DNA of 64,000 bases, taken from positions 2,294,001 to 2,358,000 of the forward strand of contig NZ_JBHTKA010000001.1 in NCBI RefSeq assembly GCF_042676245.1, written 5' to 3'. The translations under genes and the position numbers were made by a program. Positions 24,208-31,743 of this stretch are shown here, piece by piece; within the stretch, counting starts at the first letter, position 1, and every line of letters begins with the position of its first letter. The DNA comes from Ohtaekwangia kribbensis (GTDB lineage: Bacteria; Bacteroidota; Bacteroidia; Cytophagales; Cyclobacteriaceae). The notes below the pieces were generated by a model. The model was not told the origin of the DNA and ran no database searches. It worked only from the letters and a program-made list of their open reading frames with translations.

Positions 24208-27201
24208 CTACTGCGCTGCGCGTTTGGCGTTGATCGGGAACGTACCGAACTGACCTACGGTCATATTACCGGTGAGGGCATCGCCTGTGATGATTGCTTT
24301 TACGCTGATCAGCATCTGGTTGCCGCCCATATTTACTTCGTAGCTGAAGGTTAATTCATTACCATTCAGTTTAACATCCGAAAGTTTATTCTCGCTGTTG
24401 AAGCGGTTATTCTTAATGGTACCTCCATATACATCACCTTCTTTTGTAATGTTAAGTGAACCAGCTCCGCCTTGTGGCGACTCGATTGTATAGTCCCATT
24501 TACCGGTTGCATTTACTACGGCAGCAGGATCAGCCGGAGGTGTATTTACAGGTTTGCTTACTGCGCCTTGTCCTGCACCACCCTGACGGAAGTTACCACC
24601 ACCGCCACCGGCAGCTTGTCCACCACCAGCGTCAGCACCACCGCCTCCGCCACCATCACCTTCTTTCAGGTCATCGTTGCTGATTGATTTTCTACGTTTC
24701 GGTTTAGCGTCCATGCTCATCTTACCAATACGGTAGCTGAAGTTAACACGGAAGCTCATGTTGTGAAGTTCCGTTAACGTGTTACGTTGCACCAGTGGCG
24801 AGTTCAGTTCACCTTTGATCTTGAATGCTGTTGTAAAGAAGTTCTCAGCACCAAAGCCAATGCTTCCTTTTTTATTGTTCAGGTCTTTCTTCAAACCAAG
24901 ACTATATATACCGAATCCTCCTTGTGTACCCTGTAGCTGCACTTGACGACCACGATAAAATCCGAAGAATTGAAAGCCCCAGCCTTTGTTCAGGTTATAA
25001 CTTCCAAACATTCTGTAGGAAGCAACCCATCCTTCATTGCTTGCGCGATACTGACGATTCGGATCATCCGGATTATTCGGATCAACCGGAATGTTGTTAT
25101 CAAGCATCGAGTAGTATAGATCGGTACCACCGTTCAGGGAAAGTTTACCCAGGCTTACGTTGGCAAATATATTCACACCTACTGCGTCTTCCTGTCCTAT
25201 GTTGTCATAGGTAGTAACAACACGCTGTAAGCCACTTGAAGTTTCTTCTACCGTACGCACATCCTGTATCGCATTATTGGTATTGCGCCAGAAGGCAGCG
25301 AAGTTCAACGATGTACCTTTAATAAAGGTGCTATACCCTACTTCGTAGTTGTTGGTATATTCCGGATCGAGTGATGGATTACCAATGGAAACATCGTACG
25401 GGTTTTGTGCCTGGATGTTCGGGTTCAGGTATCGTATGGACGGACGCTGAATTCTGCGGTTATAGGCTGCCTTGATCGTCTTACCGTTCGCAAGCTTCTT
25501 CGATATATTTACACTTGGCACCAACGCACCGTAGGAAGGTATCTCTATATTATCCTCTGTCTGTGTATAGGCATCAATGGTGGTATACTCATAGCGTGTA
25601 CCGGCTTTAATGCTATAGTTTGTTTTGGTAGTATAGGTATACGATAAGTAACCGCCTACAACATTCTGATTATAGTTCAGGTTATTGGACAATGATGAAC
25701 TGGTGGAAGGCACATAATTACCATCGCCATCTTCATCGGTAAAGTATGTATACTCACTGAACACTTTACGCATAATATCTTTTGCACCGAACTCGAGCAT
25801 CTGGTTTGTTCCGATCGGGGTCTGGTAATCAACCTGGAATGTCATTTCCTGGTTATAGCTGTCGTTGTCGTTTCGTATACCGCTGAATGCGTCCACACCA
25901 TTTACCTGGCGGATCAGGTTTTCAAAATTATTCTCACGGTTGTTGCGGCTATAGCTTCCGAGGAAACTCAATTCACGCTGTGGCTTTTCATAAAGGTGCG
26001 TGAAGCTCAGGTTTACATCTACGTTGTTGGAAAGATCTTCCGATAACGTATTTCGGAGACTGCTTTCCACAGCGTTATCCGGATCGTTGATGAGTGTATC
26101 GATCATGGTGTACAAATCATTCTGGCGATTTTTACCATTGCGTGCTCCGAAACGAACCGAAGCCGCCATATAGTTTTTATCGTTGATGTCGTAATCCCAA
26201 CCAAAATTATAATTACCGAATAGACCGCTGTTACGTGTATCAGCACGTTGCATGTTATAGGTAGGCTCTGTATCGTTCAGAGATGACTTGGTATACTGAT
26301 CACTGGAGAATTTACCCGTTACATTATAGTTTGCACGACCCCATCCGCCAAGCGAGAAGCCCATCTTGCCTCTTCTGTAGTTACCGTTCAAACCAAGGTT
26401 CGATCCGCGCAAGCCGACACCAGCATCGATGTTCAGCGTAAGTCCTTCGAGTGTATTCTTTTTGGTAACGATGTTGATGATACCGGCTGATCCTTCTGCA
26501 TCATATTTAGCGGAAGGCGATGTGATCACTTCCACTGATTTAATCTGGTCGGCCGGAATCTGCTTTAATGCATCCGCTATACTGGATGCCATAATGGTTG
26601 ACGGTTTATTATTGATGAGCACGCGTACGTTCTGACTTCCGCGCATGGATACGTTACCATCCAGGTCAACCGAAAGCATCGGTACTCTTTTCAATACATC
26701 GGTAGCATCACCACCGCGTGCCGTCTGATCGTTCTCGGCATTATATACCGTGCGATCCACACGTTCTTCAATCAATGCCTTCTGTCCTTCCACAACAACT
26801 TCGTTCAGCACTTTGGCACCGGTGCTGAGCTTCACGATACCAACATTTACTTCGTCCTTTTTATCCGGAACGGAAATACTTTTTATAGTCTGTGTCTCAT
26901 ACCCGATGAACGAAATCACCAGGTTGTATGTACCGGCTGCTACTTTGGTGATGGTAAATTTACCTTTGTCGTCACACACGGTACCATCAAGCGGTTTTTC
27001 AGAATCAACAGGTGTAAGCGCTACGGTTGCAAATTCTACCGGCTTTTGAGTTTCTGCATCCAACACCACCCCGGTGATCTTGCTGCTGCCGGCATCCTTC
27101 GCTGCGGGCGAATTGGCACCGGCACTCCCTCCGCTTTGTCCTTGCGCAAAGCCCGCAACACTGCCCGTAACAAAAACCAAAAGAGATAATAGTTTTCTCA
27201 T
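24208..27201 (-). CDS. TonB-dependent receptor (outer membrane beta-barrel family) with extra C-terminal domain
   Basis: 997 residues. Signal peptide (GFA/Q), a carboxypeptidase-like regulatory domain (ITGVVLDAETQKPVEFATVAL), plug (DVLKRVPMLSVDLDGNVSMRG), then a long barrel of the outer-membrane beta-barrel-3 type ending near residue 827 (MSFRVNFSYRIGKM). Unusually it continues with a basic/Gly-rich linker of about 72 residues and a beta-rich domain of about 98 residues (from GKWDYTIESPQGG to the end). The ligand is unknown. It diverges from a LytS/LytTR gene pair that could control it. Confidence 0.9.
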   Translation of the reverse strand: MRKLLSLLVFVTGSVAGFAQGQSGGSAGANSPAAKDAGSSKITGVVLDAETQKPVEFATVALTPVDSEKPLDGTVCDDKGKFTITKVAAGTYNLVISFIGYETQTIKSISVPDKKDEVNVGIVKLSTGAKVLNEVVVEGQKALIEERVDRTVYNAENDQTARGGDATDVLKRVPMLSVDLDGNVSMRGSQNVRVLINNKPSTIMASSIADALKQIPADQIKSVEVITSPSAKYDAEGSAGIINIVTKKNTLEGLTLNIDAGVGLRGSNLGLNGNYRRGKMGFSLGGWGRANYNVTGKFSSDQYTKSSLNDTEPTYNMQRADTRNSGLFGNYNFGWDYDINDKNYMAASVRFGARNGKNRQNDLYTMIDTLINDPDNAVESSLRNTLSEDLSNNVDVNLSFTHLYEKPQRELSFLGSYSRNNRENNFENLIRQVNGVDAFSGIRNDNDSYNQEMTFQVDYQTPIGTNQMLEFGAKDIMRKVFSEYTYFTDEDGDGNYVPSTSSSLSNNLNYNQNVVGGYLSYTYTTKTNYSIKAGTRYEYTTIDAYTQTEDNIEIPSYGALVPSVNISKKLANGKTIKAAYNRRIQRPSIRYLNPNIQAQNPYDVSIGNPSLDPEYTNNYEVGYSTFIKGTSLNFAAFWRNTNNAIQDVRTVEETSSGLQRVVTTYDNIGQEDAVGVNIFANVSLGKLSLNGGTDLYYSMLDNNIPVDPNNPDDPNRQYRASNEGWVASYRMFGSYNLNKGWGFQFFGFYRGRQVQLQGTQGGFGIYSLGLKKDLNNKKGSIGFGAENFFTTAFKIKGELNSPLVQRNTLTELHNMSFRVNFSYRIGKMSMDAKPKRRKSISNDDLKEGDGGGGGGADAGGGQAAGGGGGNFRQGGAGQGAVSKPVNTPPADPAAVVNATGKWDYTIESPQGGAGSLNITKEGDVYGGTIKNNRFNSENKLSDVKLNGNELTFSYEVNMGGNQMLISVKAIITGDALTGNMTVGQFGTFPINAKRAAQ

Positions 27202-27481
27202 AGTATATTTAAGAAGAGTAATAAGTTTTCCTGAAAAAAAGGGTTTAACGCCTGCTTATGGGTAAAGTCAACGGCAAAGAAAATTCATTGTTGACGACAG
27301 ATGATGCTTTTTATACAATCAGGCATTTAGGTTCGACATTCCGGCCACATTTTCGACCGTGCCGAAAGGTACGGACAACCCCGCGGATCGGTCGATAAAA
27401 TTCCGCTAACGGTAGAAAATCAGTGAGAATAGCGCTTCCCCTGCGCACTAAAAATTAAATTTACCGGTATTGCCGTTTATC

Positions 27482-28522
27482 ATGCAGACCTTCATTCAAC
27501 GTAACCGGGTATTACTACTCCACATTTCCTTCTGGTGTGTTTACCTGTCCTTTTTCGTGTACCAGATCACATCTTACCGTAAGCGCGAAATCGACATAAC
27601 CGAAGTGGTGCTGCATGCCACGATGAACGGGGTTTTCAACATGATCGTGGCCTATATGAACTACTTCATTTTTTTGCCGCGATTCCTGGAAAAGAAAAAG
27701 ATTGGACAATACCTGCTGGAGTTCTCCATTCCCTTTGCCATTCTGATGTTCTTTCGTGTTCACCTGCAACGTTATGTGATTGATGGTTATACGCACCAGG
27801 TGCACTTCTTTTATACTACTACATTTATAGTGCAGGCAGCGGCTACCAGTTTGTTCATTGTAATTTTTGTTGCCATGCTGCGGTTTGCCAAAGAGTGGTT
27901 TGAATTTGAAGCGAAGAAAAAAGAAGTAGAAAACGAAAGACTACAGGCAGAGCTCAATTTTCTGAAAGCGCAAATCAATCCACACTTTCTTTTTAATACA
28001 CTCAACAATCTATACTACCTGGCGTATTCACAATCGCCCAACACTACCGAAGTGATAGCAAAGCTTTCGCAGATGATGCGGTATATGATATACGATACCA
28101 ACCACCCGAAAGTGTTGCTTAGTAAAGAGATTGAGTATATGCAGAACTATATCAGCCTGGAACGCTTACGCCTCAGCAACCAGATACCAATTGAATTTAC
28201 CATACAAGGCAACGTACAGGATATACGCATTACACCGCTCATCTTTATCACCTTTCTCGAGAATGCCTTTAAGCATGGGGTGAGTGGTAACAATACCGAA
28301 GCATGGGTAAAGGCGAATATTGTTATACAAGGCAATACCTGCACCTATAAAGTTGAGAACAGTAAGCACAACACCGTTAAAACCGATGCTGCGGGGAAGT
28401 CGGGTATTGGATTGCAAAATGTTCAGCGTAGATTAGCTTTAAGTTATCCGGAGCGCCACACACTGACTATACAGGAAACTCCGGAGCGCTACTCAGTGGA
28501 ACTGAAACTTGTTTTATCGTGA
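27482..28522 (+). CDS. LytS-type sensor histidine kinase
   Basis: 346 residues from the ATG at 27482. Four predicted membrane helices fill the first ~135 residues, followed by a short coiled coil (EFEAKKKEVENERLQAEL) and the His_kinase domain: KAQINPHFLFNTLNNLYYLA with phosphorylated His168, and the ATPase part ending GIGLQNVQRRLALSYP. These kinases pair with LytTR regulators. The stop overlaps the start of the regulator gene by 4 bases (GTGA). The signal is unknown; the divergent receptor gene is a likely target. Confidence 0.93.
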   Translation: MQTFIQRNRVLLLHISFWCVYLSFFVYQITSYRKREIDITEVVLHATMNGVFNMIVAYMNYFIFLPRFLEKKKIGQYLLEFSIPFAILMFFRVHLQRYVIDGYTHQVHFFYTTTFIVQAAATSLFIVIFVAMLRFAKEWFEFEAKKKEVENERLQAELNFLKAQINPHFLFNTLNNLYYLAYSQSPNTTEVIAKLSQMMRYMIYDTNHPKVLLSKEIEYMQNYISLERLRLSNQIPIEFTIQGNVQDIRITPLIFITFLENAFKHGVSGNNTEAWVKANIVIQGNTCTYKVENSKHNTVKTDAAGKSGIGLQNVQRRLALSYPERHTLTIQETPERYSVELKLVLS

Positions 28523-29247
28523 GCATCTCGTGTTTAATTGTTGATGACGAACCCCTGGCACGCAGTCTCCTGACAGACTATGTAAAGAAAGTGCCATACC
28601 TGAATTTACTGGACGCTACTTCGAATCCCCTGGCAGCCATCGAGATTCTGCGAAACACCCCGGTAGATTTACTCTTCCTCGATATACAAATGCCGGAGAT
28701 CACCGGTATATCTTTACTAAAAGCGTTACAGAAAAAGCCGCTGGTAATATTAACTACAGCTTACTCGGAGTATGCGCTGGAAGGATATGAGCTCGATGTG
28801 ATCGACTACCTGCTGAAGCCGATTACGTTCGAGCGTTTTCTTCGCGCTGTTGAAAAAGTAAATCAACGGTTAACGGCCCCGACACTGTCACCTGCAGCAC
28901 CTAAAAGTTTACCGGATGCGAATGTCCAACCTTTTGTATTTGTAAAAGATGGAACCAAGCTGGTAAAGCTTCGCTGGGATGATATACTATATGTAGAGGG
29001 ATTGAAAGATTATGTAACGATCCATACCCGCACTCAAAAAATTGTTACGCTGCAACGTCTCAAATCGCTGGAGGAGCAATTACCACCGGATAAATTCATT
29101 CGCATTCATCACTCCTATATTGTAGCCGTAGATGCGATCGATGTAATTCACAAAGGCGAGGTTCAGATTGGTACCGTTAACATTCCGGTAAGCGATACCT
29201 ATAGAAAAGCCTTCAAGGATTTCACTGACAAAAACCAAATGCTGTAG
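28519..29247 (+). CDS. LytTR-family response regulator
   Basis: 242 residues starting with GTG, which overlaps the kinase stop (GTGA). Receiver domain with acidic pair Asp9/Asp10, phosphoacceptor Asp55 (LLFLDIQMP) and Lys100 (YLLKP), a Pro/Ala linker, then a LytTR DNA-binding domain: FVKDGTKLVKLRWDDILYVE, LKDYVTIHT, FIRIHHSYIVAVDAI and IPVSDTYRKAF. LytTR proteins bind direct repeats upstream of their targets. Followed by a palindromic repeat and a terminator. Confidence 0.95.
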   Translation: MSISCLIVDDEPLARSLLTDYVKKVPYLNLLDATSNPLAAIEILRNTPVDLLFLDIQMPEITGISLLKALQKKPLVILTTAYSEYALEGYELDVIDYLLKPITFERFLRAVEKVNQRLTAPTLSPAAPKSLPDANVQPFVFVKDGTKLVKLRWDDILYVEGLKDYVTIHTRTQKIVTLQRLKSLEEQLPPDKFIRIHHSYIVAVDAIDVIHKGEVQIGTVNIPVSDTYRKAFKDFTDKNQML

Positions 29248-29255
29248 ATTATTGC

Positions 29256-29278
29256 CTCCCGATAGTTATCGGGACAGA
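29256..29278. repeat. Palindromic spacer repeat CCCGATAGTTATCGGG (copy 1)
   Basis: A 23-base block containing the near-perfect palindrome CCCGATAGTTATCGGG. It is identical over all 23 bases to 59223-59245. Both copies sit between a stop codon and a terminator. Confidence 0.7.
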
Positions 29279-29281
29279 AAA

Positions 29282-29313
29282 AATGCCGGTATATATATCC
29301 GGCATTTTATTTT
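29282..29313 (+). terminator. Intrinsic terminator of the LytS/LytTR operon
   Basis: Stem AATGCCGG / CCGGCATT with a TATATATAT loop, followed by TTATTTTT. Confidence 0.85.
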
Positions 29314-29324
29314 TCTGTATTTAG

Positions 29325-29354
29325 TCTTCGTAGATCTGCGTCTTCTGCGGGAAA
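29325..29354. repeat. Dispersed spacer repeat (family D)
   Basis: TCTTCGTAGATCTGCGTCTT followed by CTGCGGGAAA; same pattern as 36090-36118. Confidence 0.5.
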
Positions 29355-29362
29355 ACATTTTT

Positions 29363-29911
29363 TCAGCTATGCGGATCGTAGTTAGCATAACCCTCCACAG
29401 CTCTGCGCGGAGCGCGTTCTATATAGAAGTTACGATCGCGGGGCGCCCAGGTATTGAGACCGTCAACGTAACGATTGAACATGCAGAATGATGCTGCAAT
29501 TAATACCGTATCGTGAATCTCCCGATCGGTTGCTCCGAGTTGTCTCGCCTTCTCAACCTGCTCGCTGGTAACATGCTTCCCTCCTTTCTGAACGCTGGCC
29601 GCTATTGCCAGTAAAGCTTTCAATTTGTCAGACAGATCAGACGCTAAATAATCTTTCTTAATTCCATCTATATAGTTCATATCGCACTGCATATAGTGTT
29701 GAGCCAGGCCACCATGCGCATTCTGACAAAAGAAACAATCGTTGAGATAGGACACATACGTTGCAATCAACTCGCGATCACCGCGCGACAGTGTATTATC
29801 ACTTCGCAGCAGCACTTCAGCAAGATCATTCAACGGTTTGGCTGTCTCCGGACGAAATGCCATCGGGCCACGGATGCCGGGAAGTTCATCGGGTAATTCT
29901 ATATAGGCCAT
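29363..29911 (-). CDS. AhpD-like / carboxymuconolactone decarboxylase family protein 1 (peroxidase-related)
   Basis: 182 residues with the AhpD-type active site in exact spacing: Glu47, Cys59, Cys62 and His66 (ELIA to CFFCQNAH), matching Glu118/Cys130/Cys133/His137 of mycobacterial AhpD. A second conserved block REIHDTVLIAASFCMFNRYVDG follows, as in the peroxidase-related subgroup. It is probably a cytoplasmic thiol-dependent peroxidase or oxidoreductase; the substrate is unknown. Last gene of a five-gene operon; its ATG shares one base with the stop of the preceding paralogue (TAATG). Confidence 0.88.
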   Translation of the reverse strand: MAYIELPDELPGIRGPMAFRPETAKPLNDLAEVLLRSDNTLSRGDRELIATYVSYLNDCFFCQNAHGGLAQHYMQCDMNYIDGIKKDYLASDLSDKLKALLAIAASVQKGGKHVTSEQVEKARQLGATDREIHDTVLIAASFCMFNRYVDGLNTWAPRDRNFYIERAPRRAVEGYANYDPHS

Positions 29912-30462
29912 TATACTTTCGCAGGTTGAGGTAATACATATCCCAGGGTTGTCATGCGCTTGCCCATCTCTGCGTATGCAGCCGGATCGACAGGTGTATA
30001 ACTATTCAATCCATCTACATAGCGATTGAACATCGAGAACGTTGCAGCAATCAGCACCGTATCATGTATATCACGATCGGTAGCGCCTTGTTCACGCGCT
30101 GCTGCTATATCTGCTTCGGTTACGGCTTTACCGCTTTGCTGTACTTTGCCGGCAATGTTGAGTAATGCTTTTAGTTTTTCACTAACAGGAGCTGTGTCAA
30201 CTTCCTGAATCACGCAGTCCACAACATATCGCCCTTCGCCATATAGTTCGCGTGCTGCAGCAGCATGACTGCTCATACAGAACATACAATTGTTACGCGA
30301 TGATACATGTGTAGCTATTAATTCGCGATCGGCCTGCGAGAGCGGTGAATCCCCTCTCAACAGAACCTGCGCCAACTCATACAAATATTTCCCTGTCTCC
30401 GGACGAAACATGACCAGGCTGCGAATGCCGGGGACACCTTCTGGTACTGTTATATATGCCAT
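29911..30462 (-). CDS. AhpD-like / carboxymuconolactone decarboxylase family protein 2
   Basis: 183 residues, clear paralogue of its neighbour. Glu47, Cys59, Cys62 and His66 are again in AhpD spacing (CMFCMSSH), and the block RDIHDTVLIAATFSMFNRYVDG is shared. No signal peptide. It lies 15 bases after the MFS gene and overlaps the next paralogue by one base, so all are co-translated. Similarity is high at the N-terminus and in the core, lower at the C-terminus, which suggests different substrates or a hetero-oligomer. Confidence 0.88.
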   Translation of the reverse strand: MAYITVPEGVPGIRSLVMFRPETGKYLYELAQVLLRGDSPLSQADRELIATHVSSRNNCMFCMSSHAAAARELYGEGRYVVDCVIQEVDTAPVSEKLKALLNIAGKVQQSGKAVTEADIAAAREQGATDRDIHDTVLIAATFSMFNRYVDGLNSYTPVDPAAYAEMGKRMTTLGYVLPQPAKV

Positions 30463-30477
30463 TGTAATTTTACTTTT

Positions 30478-31743
30478 TTAAGATTGTAATTGTGATTCAT
30501 GTTGAAGTGATCGGTCGCTGGTAAAGACCAGTGTAAGGAAGCCTATCAAAAAGACAATGGAGAAGGTAAAGATCGCATTACCATATCCATGAAGTGTGGT
30601 AACAAGCGTACCGACAAAGAATACAGCGGCTGCTGTTACGAGTCTCCCGATATTAAAACAAAAACCGGTTGCTGTCGCACGCACGGCCGTAGGGAAGAGC
30701 TGCGGTATATAATTAGACAGCAATCCCTGGCTGATACCAAAGAACAAGGCTAGCCCGGCAGTTTCAATATATACTATAGATGAAAAAGTAGTATTAAACT
30801 TGAACAGCAATACCGACATAATCATACATCCGCCAAAACACAGAATCATCGCTTTGCGTACACCCAGTGCGTTGGATATCCACCCAGAGAAAAAGCCACC
30901 GGTAAGTCCACCGGCTCCGAGCAACATCATGGTGAGTCCGCGTTCAGTTTGTCCATCACTGTTGGTGAGTAAACTTTGCACCCAGGTAGGCAGCCATGAA
31001 AATATAGCCCAAAGTCCGATGAGCATGGAACCAAAAATAACCGAGCCTTTCCACAAGTTGCTGCGATGATCGCGCTGCAGTGAAACTATACTTTTAACAG
31101 ATGATTCATTACGTGCATTCCTCCATAACTCCGATTCTTTTACGATTATAAACGCCACTACCGCAAGTACCAGTGGCAGTATGCCCATTCGGAACCCTGA
31201 TCGCCAGTCGGAAACTATATAATTTACCAGGCCGGCAGAAAAAACACCTATAGGAAAACCAATTGAGACAATTCCGATCACGATAGCGCGCGAACGTTGT
31301 GGCCATATTTCAGAGAGTAGCGTTGTTGAGATAACGAGTACACCACCTACACCAAAACCCGATAGAAGTCTGCAGGCTACTACAAACTCCCACGAAGGCG
31401 CGAATGAAATCAGTAAGGTAAAAAGCCCGAAGCAGCCTACGGATAACACGAGCGATCGCGACCGACCGATTTTATCACTGATGATACCCCAGGTTATACC
31501 ACCAAACGCCCAGCCTACTATATATAGGGCGTTAATATAGGCACTTATATCATTGAGTTGCTGGTCATCGTTGGTAAGCGCGAACGACTTAACCACCGTT
31601 GGCAGGTAAACAGACATCAACGTTGATACGGTACCCCCGAGTATATTACTCAGTAGGCACACCGCAAATGTTAACCAGCAGTACACAGCAATGCGCTGCG
31701 GCACCGCGGGTGTAATGGTTGTAAATTCAAGATTATTGCTCAT
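30478..31743 (-). CDS. MFS transporter (AAHS / sugar-porter-like)
   Basis: 421 residues with about 12 membrane helices. MFS signatures: GIISDKIGRSRSL between helices 2 and 3, RLLSGFGVGGVLVISTTLLSEIWPQRSR (helix 4-5 motif typical of the aromatic acid:H+ symporter and sugar porter groups), and PQLFPTAVRATATGFCFNIGR in the second half. Probably a proton-coupled importer of a small organic compound. Overlaps the TonB receptor by 4 bases (ATGA), so outer- and inner-membrane steps of one uptake route are coupled. Confidence 0.9.
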   Translation of the reverse strand: MSNNLEFTTITPAVPQRIAVYCWLTFAVCLLSNILGGTVSTLMSVYLPTVVKSFALTNDDQQLNDISAYINALYIVGWAFGGITWGIISDKIGRSRSLVLSVGCFGLFTLLISFAPSWEFVVACRLLSGFGVGGVLVISTTLLSEIWPQRSRAIVIGIVSIGFPIGVFSAGLVNYIVSDWRSGFRMGILPLVLAVVAFIIVKESELWRNARNESSVKSIVSLQRDHRSNLWKGSVIFGSMLIGLWAIFSWLPTWVQSLLTNSDGQTERGLTMMLLGAGGLTGGFFSGWISNALGVRKAMILCFGGCMIMSVLLFKFNTTFSSIVYIETAGLALFFGISQGLLSNYIPQLFPTAVRATATGFCFNIGRLVTAAAVFFVGTLVTTLHGYGNAIFTFSIVFLIGFLTLVFTSDRSLQHESQLQS

